Below are positions 41,251-54,432 of a stretch of 64,000 nucleotides of DNA, piece after piece; position 1 is the stretch's first letter; the number at the start of each line of letters is the position of its first letter. Origin of the DNA: Neoarius graeffei (Eukaryota > Chordata > Actinopteri > Siluriformes > Ariidae). The notes under the pieces are model-generated. The model was not told the DNA's origin and searched no databases. It worked only from the letters and a program-made list of their open reading frames with translations. The stretch covers positions 36,236,943 through 36,300,942 of the forward strand of contig NC_083571.1 in assembly GCF_027579695.1 (NCBI RefSeq). The letters run 5' to 3'. The translations under genes were made by a program, and so were the position numbers.

Positions 41251-42947
41251 GTTGGTGTTACTGCAGCACGACTTGGCTGCAAGCTGAAGTCCAGGAGGGA
41301 GGGCTCTCTCTCTCTCTCTCTCTGCATTGCTCTCTCACCCTCCCTCTTGTCATGCTCTCATTCTCGGTATTAACCAGTGTGATCAGAGATATATGTTAGA
41401 CAGGCATGTCTCTTTTCCAGCACCACAGCTAAGTGTGTGTGTGTGAGAGAGAGAGAGACATCATAAGAAGACATTCTCCCCATCCGACAGCATTTGACTT
41501 CTCTGTCTTCTATTAGGTGAGTTATGAATATGTGTGTGTGTGTGTGTGTGTTATTACAGCCCTCATTGAAGCTAATGCAGCATGACATTAATGTACTAAT
41601 ATACTAACGTTTGTTAATATGTTGTTTTTCTTATGAAGGTTATATGTAGGAAATTCTCACACATCGTGTTGGTGTGTTGATCTGTGACATGTGTAACTCA
41701 GATGCATGGTGTGTGTGTGTGTGTGTGTATCTGGGTGATTCCTGTGTGATGTTGGAGAAGCGATCGAATGGGCTATGCACAATGACATGGCATCAACCTG
41801 CCAGCTCGTGTGCGTGTGTCTCTGTCTCTGTGTCTCTGTGTGTGTCTTGGCACATCTCCCCAAGGAAGCTAAGAACTGCTGACTCATATTTTGCCCCAGA
41901 ACTATATACTTATTTTATCGTTGTCTGTCATAATTCTATGACTTTTGGTCTTTAGAACCTTCTAGATTCTGTCATTCTCTCCTAAAATGTTGAATGTCAA
42001 AACATTATCAGAATTACGTTTGGAAAAACATGAAATACCTCAGAACAGTTAATATTTAAAATATATATTTATAGATTGAAAATTAAAATCTCTAAACATT
42101 ACCAGTGTGGGAAATAAGGAATTTTAAGCCTTAGGGCGCCGGAAGCTGTAGGGCTTTAGATGCCTGGAGATGGCTTCTCAGCTATTTCCCGGCACATTTT
42201 TGTGATCTTCAAAGGCCAAATTATATTAGACATTAGTTGCTAATTACACTACAAATTGAATATAATTTACAAGAAAATGTCAAAAGATTCAAGAAAAACA
42301 TGCTTAAAATTCTACCCAAGAAAACAGTAGCACACAGAGGTCAGTTCCATGTCTAGAGAAAAGTATGAGGAGCCAAGGATGTTCCAGTTAGTTAAAGCTT
42401 ACTGGTCCTCATATATAGGTACTATAATAACACTCAGGAAACATTATGTCAAGAGTGACTATTTTATACTATGTTTATAATAAGTCTATAAGAAATTTAA
42501 TATTTAACAACGCAACTATTCTTACATAATTGAGTTAAAATTTTGAGTTCCAGATTCCAAGTAACTTTGTAACAAAATGACTCAAAACTAGACGTGGTCA
42601 TATCATTTGGCATTCAGATTAAAATCTGCTGAACTAGAGCTTAGAAAATAGAAGAAAAATAAAAACTCTATTAAAATATAAATCATCATCATACAAAGCA
42701 TACGAGTAGGACTGTCATTCTTATTATGAATAAAAAAATGCACATAATAATAACATAACCATTGATTGCCAGTTTGGCACTTAACATAATAACGTACTGC
42801 AAAGTTTCATGTAAACTGAACTCTTAATCGACCAACTGGATCGATCAGACCCTGTCAACCCGAAAACACTAATTCAGCTGCATCGTGCAATAAAAACAAC
42901 AATGAATACTGTGTGTATTATGATTGTTTTATTTAGTGTGTCACTCA
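40767..42947. other. Microsatellite-rich, no gene recognised
   Basis: (CA)n at about 40970-41003, (TC)n(AC)n at about 41200-41246, (TC)n near 41307, and (GT)n near 41533 and 41710. From about 41900 the sequence is AT-rich with no ORF of interest. Confidence 0.5.
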
Positions 42948-43562
42948 GGGAGAGGGAGGTGCCTGTGAATTTTTAATTTTGGCAGGGGTAGAACCGTTGG
43001 TGGCTGAGTTATGAATTTTTAAAGGCTGGCTTGAGCCACGGCTCATATTAAAGTTTTCGGCGAGCAGCGCTTGTGCAGGGGAGTTCAGGGGCGAATAACG
43101 GGTTGAAGCAGGGTTGTATTGGGCCGTGCCTGGGCTGGTTCGAAAGGTCTCTGGGAGAGGGAAGTGCCTGTAAAGTTTGACAGGGCTAGAACATTCGGTG
43201 GCCAAGTTATGAATTTTTAAATCCCCATGCAAGACAGCGGCTGGAGCAAGGGCTCGTGCTAAAGTTTTCTGCAATCCGATGTCGGATCAGGCTGAGCCTG
43301 GGCTTATTTGAAAGGTCGCAGGGATACAGAGGTGCCCGTAAAGTTTGGCGGAGCTGGGACTTTGGTTGGTTGAGTTATGGATTTTTAAAGGCTGGCTCAA
43401 GCCAGGGCTTGTGTTAAAGTTTTTTGGGGGCGAATAGCAGGCCGAGCCATGGTCATAGCAGACCGTGCCTGGCTGGTTCGAAAGGGATCAGGGAGAGGGA
43501 GGTGTCAGTAAATTTTGGTGGGGCTAGGCCTTTGGGTGGCCAAGTTATGAATTTTTAAAATC
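42948..43562. repeat. Tandem repeat of about 170-205 bp, 3-4 units
   Basis: Units start with GGGAGAGGGAGGTGCC-like sequence at 42948, 43153, 43321 and 43491. Each contains GAGTTATGAATTTTTAAA (or GCCAAGTTATG) and GCTGGTTCGAAAGG near its end. The identity between units is imperfect but obvious. It has no resemblance to the other repeats in the window. Confidence 0.82.
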
Positions 43563-44157
43563 AGGCCTACGGGTTACGACATAATGTATTCGTCCAGTGT
43601 AACATTTAGAAGAAAATTAGAAGTAGATTAGACCCATATCTTTACAGTTTTTCATGGGCCATCCAGTTTGATGCTTTTGAAATACAGACGGACAAATGTG
43701 AAAATTACCGGTAACTGTCTGCCAGTCCGGCTTTATTTCTCACTCTGATTACACTCGAACAATAGAAATGAGAATTTTCACTTGATAAGGTTTAGCTAGC
43801 TTTACCACAGGAAGTTACTGCTAGCTACAGTTGTAGATAACTTTGCTAAATAGAGTTCTGTCACAATTAATGTTCAAAAGAGCATCCACATTAATCACCA
43901 TCATCACAAATCAACAAATATCTCGTGCCTTAAATTTTGGAATTTAAATTTTAACACATTTTAGGTCAAATAAACAAACTGAAAAACAACAACAATACCA
44001 TTAGTCACAATATTGTTCCAGTGAATTATATGGTTAAATACATTTATAAATATACAGTATCTCCTGTTTTTATTGTGACTGGTCACATATTTCGATGTTA
44101 TATTGTCTAACCAGAACAAATTAATTAGCAAACTAGGATTTAACTATTTAGCGAGAT
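43563..44157. other. AT-rich spacer, nothing recognised
   Basis: No ORF or repeat end is visible. Confidence 0.35.
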
Positions 44158-44169
44158 AACCTGTTAGCT

Positions 44170-44550
44170 GGGCGGCACGGTGGTGTAGTGGTTAGCGCGG
44201 TCGCCTCACAGCAAGAAGGTCCAGGTTCGAGCCCCGTGGCTGGCGAGGGCCTTTCTGTGTGGAGTTTGCATGTTCTCCCCGTGTCCGCGTGGGTTTCCTC
44301 CGGGTGCTCCGGTTTCCCCCACAGTCCAAAGACATGCAGGTTAGGTTAACTGGTGGCTCTAAATTGAGCGTAGGTGTGAATGTGAGTGTGAATGGTTGTT
44401 TGTGTCTATGTGTCAGCCCTGTGATGACCTGGCGACTTGTCCAGGGTGTACCCCGCCTTTCGCCCGTAGTCAGCTGGGATAGGCTCCAGCTTACCCGCGA
44501 CCCTGTAGAACAGGATAAAGCGGCTAGAGATAATGAGATGAGATGAGATG
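44170..44550 (+). mobile_element. tRNA-derived SINE, full length
   Basis: Flanked by a perfect 12 bp duplication AACCTGTTAGCT (44158-44169 and 44551-44562). Confidence 0.92.
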
Positions 44551-44562
44551 AACCTGTTAGCT

Positions 44563-45301
44563 TGTCACTGGTAAAATGTGAACACAAAACATTTATTTTT
44601 ATTTTTCAAAAAATGCAACTATTTTGTACTTCCTTTTATATACACATATTGTTCGAGTGCAGATGAAGGAATGAGTAATCACTAAGAAATGTGTTCCTGA
44701 GCCTTGCGTGTTGGTGGTGTTGTGCGACTGATGCTAAACATGACTAAGCAGGTTATCTCCATGGCAACCATTTGGTTCAAAAGTGTGTCTGGGATTTTGG
44801 AGGAAATGATATCATATCATAGCTCTCAGAGTTCCTGATAAAAACAACAACAGCAAACCAGTGCAAACCAGTAGGAAAATCTCAAAACGGATTCCATCAA
44901 GTTCCTGTAGGATTCCAGTAGAGGTTTTCTGGTTGTGATTAAATCTCACCTCAACCCAGTATGGTCTCTGCCATAAATGGATTGTCTCAGAAAAATGATC
45001 TAAGTAGATCATAAATTATTAATTTTATTAGGATCCGGTATGAACAGACTGCAAGAAATCATTTAAAACCCATTAGAGACCACTAGAAAATGGTAATGGT
45101 TTCTTTTTTTTGTTTTCTTTTTTAAATTATTCCCAAATAGTGACTACCACTGATTTATATAAAGTATTTGCAGTTTGATAAGTACTATCTGTTTGGCTTA
45201 GAGAACATTTCTATGATGTTTTATCTAAATAACGTAAAAACATGCAAAAAAAAAATCAAATTCTGTGACAAAATTACAGACCTGGCAACCCTGTTTAAAA
45301 T
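44563..45301. other. AT-rich spacer, nothing recognised
   Basis: No ORF or repeat end is visible. Confidence 0.35.
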
Positions 45302-45677
45302 CTCATCTCATCTCATTATCTGTAGCCGCTTTATCCTGTTCTACAGGGTCACAGGCAAGCTGGAGCCTATTCCAGCTGACTACGGGCGAAAGGCGGGGTA
45401 CACCCTGGACAAGTCGCCAGGTCATCACAGGGCCGACACATAGACACAGACAACCATTCACACTCACATTCACACCTACGGTCAATTTAGAGTCACCAGT
45501 TAACCTAACCTGCATGTCTTTGGACTGTGGGGGAAACCGGAGCACCCGGAGGAAACCCACGCGGACACGGGGAGAACATGCAAACTCTGCACAGAAAGGC
45601 CCTCGCCAGCCACGGGGCTCGAACCCGGACCTTCTTGCTGTGAGGCGACAGTGCTAACCACTACACCACCGTGCCGC
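45302..45677 (-). mobile_element. tRNA-derived SINE, full length
   Basis: A full family match on the - strand (tail at 45302, head ending CCACCGTGCCGCC). A target duplication is not obvious. Confidence 0.88.
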
Positions 45678-46030
45678 CCTTTCAAATCAATATTAGACTC
45701 AAATTTTTTTCGTCTCAAGGTTAACTTTTATTAACACTGAACAAACCCGATGACTTTCCTTTACTACTTGTGCTTCTCTCATAGAAATTATTTTGATTCA
45801 TTAGCAGCGTTGTTCAATTTAAATTTATTCACATATTTATTTTTTCCATCACAGGGTTAAGTTTTATAAATACCCAAGCAAATAGACAACTCACCGCTGC
45901 TTGGGCCGCTTGCATTGCTACTTACAGTCCTATGAGCCATTTATAAATTGAAGCATCCTAATTGGTTATTATTTATTACTAATTATCTTGGGGAGTTTTG
46001 TTATTAGTGGTGTGAGACATATAAATAGAA

Positions 46031-46612
46031 ACACATTCGCCGGCCACTTTAATAGGAACACCCCTACATCCACCTGCTGTTTTCTGCAGTTCTCTAATCA
46101 GCCAATCGCTTGAGAGCAGCACAATGCATCAAATCATGCAGATACAAATCAAGAGCTTCAGTTCATTAATGCTGACTTCAAACATCAGAACAGGAAAAAA
46201 TTGGGATCTCAAAGTGTGACTTTCTTTCACTGTGGCATGGGTGTTGGTTTGAGCCAGATGGACTGGTCTGAGTATTTCAGAAACTGCTGATTTCCTGGGG
46301 TTTTCACACACAATAGTCTCTAGAGTTTACACAGAATGGTGCGAAAAACAAAAAAACATTGAGTTGAGTGAGCGACAGTTCTGTGGGTTGAAACAAGCGC
46401 CTTGTTGATAAGAGAGGTCAGAGGAAAATGGCCAGATAGGTTTGAGCTGCCAGGAAGGATAGAGTAACTCATATAATCACTCTTTACAACCATGGTGAGC
46501 AGAAAAGCATCTCAGCATGCAACAGCAGAACAACACATTGGGTTCCAGTCCTGCAGCCAAGAACAGGAATCTTAGAATCAACAACAAGTTCCTATTAAAG
46601 TAGCCGGGGAGT
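46031..46612. mobile_element. Non-autonomous element with GGCCACTTTAATAGGAACA ends
   Basis: The left end, CGGCCACTTTAATAGGAAC, is mirrored at the right by GTTCCTATTAAAGTAGCCGGGG. The 580 bp interior is a conserved-looking, non-coding sequence. I recall this as a common fish repeat but cannot name its superfamily from one copy. Confidence 0.62.
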
Positions 46613-46918
46613 GTGTATAGATAGAAAGCGTGAACTCAAATTAAACTGTGGTCACACCGAACATCCGCCTCACTGTTATTTGGAGCATCTTGTAGTGATA
46701 TGGATTTAATTTTGAAGGAAGATGGTGCTCGTGTTAGCTAGCTAGCTGGTCTGGGTGTTTAAAACTGTCTAAGACAAGTGACATCTCCTTTCCCATTCAA
46801 ATTAATCAGCATGTTTTTGGCAGGCAAATTTTTTCGCAGGCCATCCACTGCCTTAATTGGCATTGGTAGGAACTACAAATTCACATAATGCCTGATTATA
46901 TATTGTGGGTTTTTTTAT

Positions 46919-46976
<58 letters not shown>

Positions 46977-47082
46977 TTTAATGCCCTCAGGCTAAGAATT
47001 CTTGTGCCTGTAGATTCCACTCTCTGTTTAGCTGCTCAACTGTAATGAGCTCAAAGTTAAAATATGCACTTGTTTCTAATCC

Positions 47083-47137
<55 letters not shown>

Positions 47138-47322
47138 GTAAGCCATAGAGCTTTAGTAATTAACAATCTGTGACTTCTAAAGTTAGAAGATTTCTTTACA
47201 CCTCACTGAGCAGCAATGACAGGAGCTAAGCCCCAAAGGTAAATCAAAGAGTTTATGGTCATTAAAATTATTATACATTTTATACATTTTATAACAAACC
47301 ATTATTTGTGTGTGTGTGTGTG
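46613..47322. repeat. Spacer with long (GT)n and (CA)n tracts
   Basis: (GT)n at about 46921-46974 and (CA)n at about 47084-47134, only 110 bp apart and complementary. They could pair as a stem. No gene is seen. Confidence 0.6.
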
Positions 47323-48924
47323 TACAACCCCGATTCCAAAAAAGTTGGGACAAAGTACAAATTGTAAATAAAAACAGAATGCAATGATGTGGAAGTTTCA
47401 AAATTCCATATTTTATTCAGAATAGAACATAGATGACATATCAAAAGTTTAAACTGAGAAAATGTATCATTTAAAGAGAAAAATTAGGTGATTTTAAATT
47501 TCATGACAACAACACATCTCAAAAAAGTTGGGACAAAGCCATGTTTACCACTGTGAGACATCCCCTTTTCTCTTTACAACAGTCTGTAAACGTCTGGGGA
47601 CTGAGGAGTCAAGTTGCTCAAGTTTAGGGATAGGAATGTTAACCCATTCTTGTCTAATGTAGGATTCTAGTTGCTCAACTGTCTTAGGTCTTTTTTGTCG
47701 TATCTTCCGTTTTATGATGTGCCAAATGTTTTCTATGGGTGAAAGATCTGGACTGCAGGCTGGCCAGTTCAGTACCCGGACCCTTCTTCTACGCAGCCAT
47801 GATGCTGTAATTGATACAGTATGTGGTTTGGCATTGTCATGTTGGAAAATGCAAGGTCTTCCCTGAAAGAGACGTCGTCTGGATGGGAGCATATGTTGCT
47901 CTAGAACCTGGATATACCTTTCAGCATTGATGGTGTCTTTCCAGATGTGTAAGCTGCCCATGCCACACGCACTAATGCAACCCCATACCATCAGAGATGC
48001 AGGCTTCTGAACTGAGCGCTGATAACAACTTGGGTCGTCCTTCTCCTCTTTAGTCTGAATGACACGGCGTCCCTGATTTCCATAAAGAACTTCAAATTTT
48101 GATTCGTCTGACCACAGAACAGTTTTCCACTTTGCCACAGTCCATTTTAAATGAGCCTTGGCCCAGAGAAGACGTCTGCGCTTCTGGATCACGTTAGATA
48201 CGGCTTCTTCTTTGAACTATAGAGTTTTAGCTGGCAACGGCGGATGGCACGGTGAATTGTGTTCACAGATAATGTTCTCTGGAAATATTCCTGAGCCCAT
48301 TTTGTGATTTCCAATATAGAAGCATGCCTGTATGTGATGCAGTGCCGTCTAAGGGCCCGAAGATCATGGGCACCCAGTATGGTTTTCCGGCCTTGACCCT
48401 TACGCACAGAGATTCTTCCAGATTCTCTGAATCTTTTGATGATATTATGCACTGTAGATGATGATATGTTCAAACTCTTTGCAATTTTACACTGTCGAAC
48501 TCCTTTCTGATATTGCTCCACTATTTGTCGGCGCAGAATTAGGGGGATTGGTGATCCTCTTCCCATCTTTACTTCTGAGAGCCACTGCCACTCAAAGATG
48601 CTCTTTTTATACCCAGTCATGTTAATGACCTATTGCCAATTGACCTAATGAGTTGCAATTTGGTCCTCCAGCTGTTCCTTTTTTGTACCTTTAACTTTTC
48701 CAGCCTCTTATTGCCCCTGTCCCAACTTTTTTGAGATGTGTTGCTGTCATGAAATTTCAAATGAGCCAATATTTGGCATGAAATTTCAAAATGTCTTACT
48801 TTCGACATTTGATATGTTGTCTATGTTCTATTGTGAATACAATATCAATTTTTGAGATTTGTAAACTATTGCATTCAGTTTTTATTTACAATTTGTACTT
48901 TGTCCCAACTTTTTTGGAATCAGG

Positions 48925-48930
<6 letters not shown>
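47323..48930 (-). mobile_element. Tc1-like transposon (TACAACCCCGATTCC family), copy 1
   Basis: TACAACCCCGATTCC at 47323 and GGAATCAGGGTTTTA at the right, with long sub-terminal inverted repeats (AAAGTTGGGACAAAGTAC). A (TA)n tract adjoins the right end. The transposase is on the - strand with one frameshift. Confidence 0.9.
47545..48620 (-). pseudogene. Tc1-like transposase with one frameshift
   Basis: The N-terminal frame 48620-48189 contains [14 protein letters not shown] and [18 protein letters not shown] (HTH). It ends early just after SSKKKPYL. The catalytic frame 48192-47545 carries [23 protein letters not shown] and [10 protein letters not shown]. Comparison with the copy at 59672 shows that a single lost base near 48190 causes the break. 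DDE residues are intact. Confidence 0.9.

Positions 48931-49000
<70 letters not shown>
48930..49000. repeat. (TA)n microsatellite
   Basis: About 35 TA units, directly at the right end of the Tc1-like element, whose target is TA. Confidence 0.95.
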
Positions 49001-49005
<5 letters not shown>

Positions 49006-49501
49006 CTCCTCAGGGTGTTAGCAACAAAGGAGATCACACAGCAGATTTGTGACTTTCATGCAGTTGCATTAAAGATATTTAAAAATAAAATTAAAGAAGA
49101 TACAGAATAATAATCATTTCAACAATATTACACATTTTAAAATGAACAAAAATGAAAAGAAAAGGAAATATTGTCCCTTTCTTGTTATCTAAACAAAAAA
49201 AAAGAAGAAGAAAGAGGCATGCTTCCAAAAGAAATGGCACACCTACCATGTCCAGGTAGCTACAAAGAACACAAATATTTATTCATAGAGCGCATCTTTT
49301 TTTTTTTTTTAAATGAAGCACAAGTTGCGAATTTATGAAATTCAATTTTCAGGTTCAAAGGCTGGCTGAAATATTGTCCAAAATGAATAACTTCTAGTCT
49401 GTCATTTGTTGTTAGCTGTGGAAAAATGGAATTAATGGGTAAAAATAGTATTAAATAAATGAATAAGGGAATGAATGAGCCTCACCTAGTTTGCAGCCTA
49501 G
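49001..49501. other. AT-rich spacer, nothing recognised
   Basis: No ORF or repeat end is visible. Confidence 0.35.
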
Positions 49502-49827
49502 TACAGTAGTGCTTGAAAGTTTGTGAACCCTTTAGAATTTTCTATATTTCTGCATAAATATGACCTAAATCATCCTCAGATTTTCACACAAGTCCTAAAA
49601 GTAGATAAAGAGAACCCAGTTAAACAAATGAGACAAAAATATTATACTTGGTCATTTATTTATTGAGGAAAATGATCCAATATTTGCTTTCAGTATCTGG
49701 TGTGACCCCCTTGTGCAGCAATAACTGCAGCTAAATGTTTCCGGTAACTGTTGATCAGTCCTGCACACCGGCTTGGAGGAATTTTAGCCCATTCCTCCAT
49801 ACAGAACAGCTTCAACTCTGGGATGTT

Positions 49828-50106
49828 ATAATAATAATAATAATAATAATAAATTTTATTTGTAGCGCCTTTCAAGGTACCCAAGGACACTTTACAGTAC
49901 AGAATGTTAAAATACTAGAATGTTAAAACAATAGCAAGATGGGTAATAAAACAATAAAAAATACAGGTCAGCAATATATGTAAAAGGAAAAGAAACAAAT
50001 AAAAATCAATAAGTACATGGTAAAAGGCATTGTATCATGATACAAAATAAAATCAGAGAAAGAAGCAAATAAAATAAAATAAATGGGATAAAATAATAAA
50101 ATAAAT
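49828..50106 (-). mobile_element. LINE 3'-end fragment in a transposase
   Basis: A 279 bp insertion with a target duplication ATGTT (49823-49827 and 50107-50111). It starts with (ATA)n and TTTATTTGTAGCGCCTTTC, a common fish LINE/SINE 3' end read on the - strand. It is A-rich on the + strand and non-coding. Confidence 0.72.
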
Positions 50107-51246
50107 ATGTTGGTGGGTTTCCTCACATGAACTGCTCGCTTCAGGTCCTTCCACAACATTTCCATTGGATTAAGGTCAGGACTTTGACTTGGCCATTCCA
50201 AAACATTAACTTTATTCTTCTTTAACCATTCTTTGGTAGAACGACTTGTGTGCTTAGGGTCGTTGTCTTAATGCATGACCCACCTTCTCTTGAGATTCAG
50301 TTCATGGACAGATGTCCTGACATTTTTCTTTAGAATTCGCTGGTATAATTCAGAATTCATTGTTCCATCAATGATGGCAAGCCATCCTGGCCCAGATGCA
50401 GCAAAACAGGCCCAAACCATGATACTACCACCACCATGTTTCACAGATGGGATAAGGTTCTTATGCTGGAATGCAGTGTTTTCCTTTCTCCAAACATAAC
50501 GCTTCTCATTTAAACCAAAAAGTTCTATTTTGGTCTCATCCATCCACAAAACATTTTTCCAGTAGCCTTCTGGCTTGTCCACATGATCTTTAGCAAACTG
50601 AAGATGAGCAGCAATATTGTTTTTGAGGAGCAGTGGCTTTCTCCTTGCAACCCTGCCATGCACACCACTGTTGTTCAGTGTTCTCCTGATGGTGGACTCA
50701 TGAACATTAACATTAGCCAATGTGAGAGAGGCCTTCAGTTGCTTAGAAGTTACCCTGGGGTCCTTTGTGACCTCACCGACTATTACACGCCTTGCTCTTG
50801 GAGTGATCTTTGTTGGTCGACCACTCCTGGGGAGGGTAACAGTAGTCTTGAATTTCCTCCTTTTGTACACAATCTGTCTGACTGTGGATTGGTGGAGTCC
50901 CAAATCTTTACAGATGGTTTTGTCTCCTTTTCCAGCCTGATGAGGATCAAGAACACTTTTTCTGAGGTCCTCAGAAATCTCATTTGTTTGTGCGATGATA
51001 CACTTCCACAAACATGTGTTGTGAAGATCAGACTTTGATAGATCCCTGTTCTTTAAATAAAACAGGGTGCCCATTCACACCTGATTGTCATCCCATTGAT
51101 TGAAAACACCTGACTCTAATTTACCTTCAAATTAACTGCTAATCCCAGAGGTTCACATACTTTTGCCACTCACAGATATGTAATATTGGATCATTTTCCT
51201 CAATAAATAAATGACCAAGTATAATATTTTTGTCTCATTTGTTTAA

Positions 51247-54200
51247 TCAAAAATCAAATCAAGTTCATTTGTATAGCGCTTTTAACAATAAACATTGTCG
51301 CAAAGCAGCTTTACAGAATTTGAATGACTTAAAACATGAGCTAATTTTATCCCTAATCTATCCCCAATGAGCAAGCCTGTGGCGACGGTGGCAAGGAAAA
51401 ACTCCCTCAGACGACATGAGGAAGAAACCTTGAGAGGAACCAGACTCAAAAGGGAACCCATCCTCATTTGGGCAACAACAGACAGCCTGACTATAATATT
51501 AACAGTTTTAACAGGTATAACCCTCAACTGTCCTCATGGGGCCGTCCTTCACAGGAGTGGTGCGATAAAACTCCGACCAGACACAGGGCACCAGGATGGA
51601 TCAAGCAGGTCCGAGGGGCAGAAGAGGCCAGCATCTCAATCCCAGGATCAACATGTAACTCAGAGGGACAGATGGGGGGGAAGAGAGAGAGAAAGAAAAC
51701 ACGTTGTTAGGTATGCCCTAAAAATGACAAGTATTAAATCTGTGTGGTAGGCTCGCAGAGACGAGAGTCTTTACATCAGGCATAACACACAACAATGGCA
51801 TGTTAATATGGTCAAATATATCATGACCTGCTCTGGCTGGATGCTTGATTGGGTGATGGGAGCACACTCCTCAGCAATGATGAGATGCAGATGGGACCCT
51901 TAGGGCTGGCCAAGACAATTCAGTTACATTTCACCGGGTCTGGGACATGCGACAGAATGTCTGACAGCTGATTCCCTGCAGGCTATGATAGCCAGTCAAG
52001 GTCTCCACCCTCTCCACCAAAAGATTTCCTGTTGACTCCATGTAACTCAGAGGGACAGATTTGGGTTGGGGGGGAGGGAAAGAAAACACAGGTGGTTAGG
52101 TATGCCCAATGTCACCTGAATAAGTAGGAACAGTATACATATTGCACCGAGTACAAGCAGGGACTCCGGCAACTAACTATGACAGCATAACTAAAAGGAG
52201 AGAGCCAGAAGGTAACACAGGCATGAGGGAGCCCCGGGACATAAAGCAGCCAGCCACTACACCGTCAACAAACTCGAGTGAGCAAGCGAGTGGGGACTGA
52301 CAGCATCCATACATCCCAGTTTACCAAAACACTCTATGTCTGAGGACCTTCCAGATCTACTCCTTTACCTCATAAACACCATTAACAAAAGGCTTGACTA
52401 AACAGATATGTTTTCAGCCTAGACTTAAATGCTGAGACTGTGTCTGAGTCCCGAACATTACTTGGAAGGCTGTTCCATAACAGTGGGGCTTTGTAAGAAA
52501 AGGCTCTGCCCCCTGATGTAGCCTTCACTATACGAGGTACCAGCAGATAGCCTGCACCTTTTGATCTAAGTAGGTGTGGCGGGTCATAGAGGAGCAGAAG
52601 TTCACTCAGGTACTGTGGTGCGAGACCATTTAGTGCTTTAAAGGTCAATAGTAGTATTTTATAATCAATACGAAATTTGATTGGGAGCCAATGCAGTGTG
52701 GATAAGACAGGTGTGATGTGGTCATATTTTCTAGTTCTAGTAAGGACTCTTGCTGCTGCATTTTGAACTAACTGGAGCTTGTTTATGCACTTATTGGAAC
52801 ATCCAGACAGTAAGGCATTACAATAATCCAACCTGGAGGTAACGAAAGCATGGACTAGTTTTTCTGCATCATGCAATGACATTAAATTTCTTATCTTTGC
52901 AATATTTCTGAGATGAAAGAAGGCTATCTGGGTGATGTTATCAGTGTGAGTTTCGAATGAAAGACTGGGGTCAATAATCACTCCGAGGTCTTTTACTGCT
53001 GCACGTGAAGAAACAGAAAGGCCATCCAGAGTTACTGTGTAATCAGAAAACTTACTTCTAGCTGTATGTGGTCCTAGTACAAGTACTTCAGTCTTGTCAG
53101 AGTTAAGCAGAAGGAAATTAATAAGCATCCATTGTCTAATGTCCTTAACACATTCCTCAATTCTATTAAGCTGGTGTCTCTCATCAGGTTTTGCAGAGAC
53201 ATACAACTGTGTGTCATCAGCATAACAGTGGAAACTAATACAATGTTTACGAATAATATCGCCCAGAGGTAACATATATAAAGAAAAAAGCAGTGGACCC
53301 AAGACAGAACCTTGTGGAACACCAAACTTTACCTCGGTACGTCTAGAAATATCACCATTTATATCAACATACTGATAACGATCAGTTAGATAAGACCTGA
53401 GCCAGGAGAGGGCCATTCCCTTAACTCCCACAACATTTTCTAGTCTATCCAGAAGAATGGAATGATCAATGGTATCAAATGCTGCACTAAGGTCAAGCAA
53501 CACAAGTAGCGAGACACAGCCCTGATCAGACGCCAACAGTAGGTCGTTTACTACTTTAACCAGTGCTGTCTCTGTGCTATGATGAGGTCTAAATCCTGAC
53601 TGATACATTTCATGGATGTTATTCCTATGTAAATATGAGCATAACTGCTGTGCCACAGCTTTTTCAAGGATCTTGGAGATAAAGGGGAGGTTTGATATTG
53701 GCCGATAATTGGACAGCTGACAGGGATCAAGGTCAGGTTTTTTAATCAGGGGTTTGATAACTGCTAGTTTAAAGGATTTGGGTACATAGCCAATCATAAG
53801 AGAAGAATTTATTATTTTTAGAAGCGGTTCAATTACTCCAGGCATTATCTGTTTGAATAGATGTGTCGGTAAGGGATCTAGTACACAAGTTGAGGCTTTT
53901 GATGTAGAGATTAATGAAAGTAATTTAGTTTCTTTTAGGGGAGTAAAACATTCTAACTGATGATCTGATACAGTTATATTGTTAACTACAAGGTCACTTT
54001 CATTGTCTAACCTTAAATTAGTAGTTTGAATTTTTTGTCGGATATTCTCAATTTTGTCATTAAAAAAATTCATGAAGTCGTTACTACTACATACTGCAGG
54101 TGTGCATGTGTTGATAGTGGACTTATTCCTGGTTAATTTTGCTACAGTATTAAATAGGAATCTAGGATTATTTTTGTTATCTTCTATTAGGGAGGAGAAA

Positions 54201-54312
54201 TATGTTGATCTCGCAGCACTAAGAGCTTTTCTATACTTCAGGAAGCTCTCCTTCCAAGCTAATTTGAACACTACCAATTTTGTTTGACGCCATTTATGTT
54301 CCAATTTTCGAG
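51247..54312 (-). mobile_element. L2-type LINE, 5'-truncated, 3.07 kb
   Basis: Target duplication TTTAA (51242-51246 and 54313-54317). A reverse-transcriptase ORF lies at 54304-52382. A 1.1 kb 3'UTR follows, ending in TTGTATAGCGCTTTTAAC-type sequence near 51280. The endonuclease and ORF1 are missing, as expected of incomplete reverse transcription. Confidence 0.85.
52382..54304 (-). CDS. L2-type LINE reverse transcriptase, open over 640 codons
   Basis: RT motifs appear in order: [49 protein letters not shown] (the first catalytic Asp region), [24 protein letters not shown] (the YxDD active site), then [14 protein letters not shown]. The C-terminus has [29 protein letters not shown]. The frame is uninterrupted, so insertion is recent, but the N-terminal endonuclease is lost by 5' truncation and the piece is not autonomous. 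The enzyme copies LINE RNA at a nicked target. Confidence 0.85.
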   Translation of the reverse strand: MEHKWRQTKLVVFKLAWKESFLKYRKALSAARSTYFSSLIEDNKNNPRFLFNTVAKLTRNKSTINTCTPAVCSSNDFMNFFNDKIENIRQKIQTTNLRLDNESDLVVNNITVSDHQLECFTPLKETKLLSLISTSKASTCVLDPLPTHLFKQIMPGVIEPLLKIINSSLMIGYVPKSFKLAVIKPLIKKPDLDPCQLSNYRPISNLPFISKILEKAVAQQLCSYLHRNNIHEMYQSGFRPHHSTETALVKVVNDLLLASDQGCVSLLVLLDLSAAFDTIDHSILLDRLENVVGVKGMALSWLRSYLTDRYQYVDINGDISRRTEVKFGVPQGSVLGPLLFSLYMLPLGDIIRKHCISFHCYADDTQLYVSAKPDERHQLNRIEECVKDIRQWMLINFLLLNSDKTEVLVLGPHTARSKFSDYTVTLDGLSVSSRAAVKDLGVIIDPSLSFETHTDNITQIAFFHLRNIAKIRNLMSLHDAEKLVHAFVTSRLDYCNALLSGCSNKCINKLQLVQNAAARVLTRTRKYDHITPVLSTLHWLPIKFRIDYKILLLTFKALNGLAPQYLSELLLLYDPPHLLRSKGAGYLLVPRIVKATSGGRAFSYKAPLLWNSLPSNVRDSDTVSAFKSRLKTYLFSQAFC

Positions 54313-54432
54313 TTTAACTGGGTTCTCTTCTACTTTTAGGACTTGTGTGAAAATCTGATGATGTTTTAGGTCATATTTATGCAGAAATATAGAAAATTCT
54401 AAAGGGTTCACAAACTTTCAAGCGCCACTGTA

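Larger units (their letters stand above)
49502..54432 (-). mobile_element. Tc1-like transposon (GTGGTGCTTG family) with two retrotransposon insertions
   Basis: TACAGTAGTGCTTGAAAG at the left and CAAGCGCCACTGTA at the right. Once the insertions 49828-50106 and 51247-54312 are removed, about 1.58 kb of Tc1-like sequence remains, like the copy at 16327. The transposase on the - strand (51074-50268, then 50201-50109 and 49827-49690) is broken by the first insertion and by a premature stop near 50270 (WVMH followed by a stop, where WVMQQDND is expected). Confidence 0.88.
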
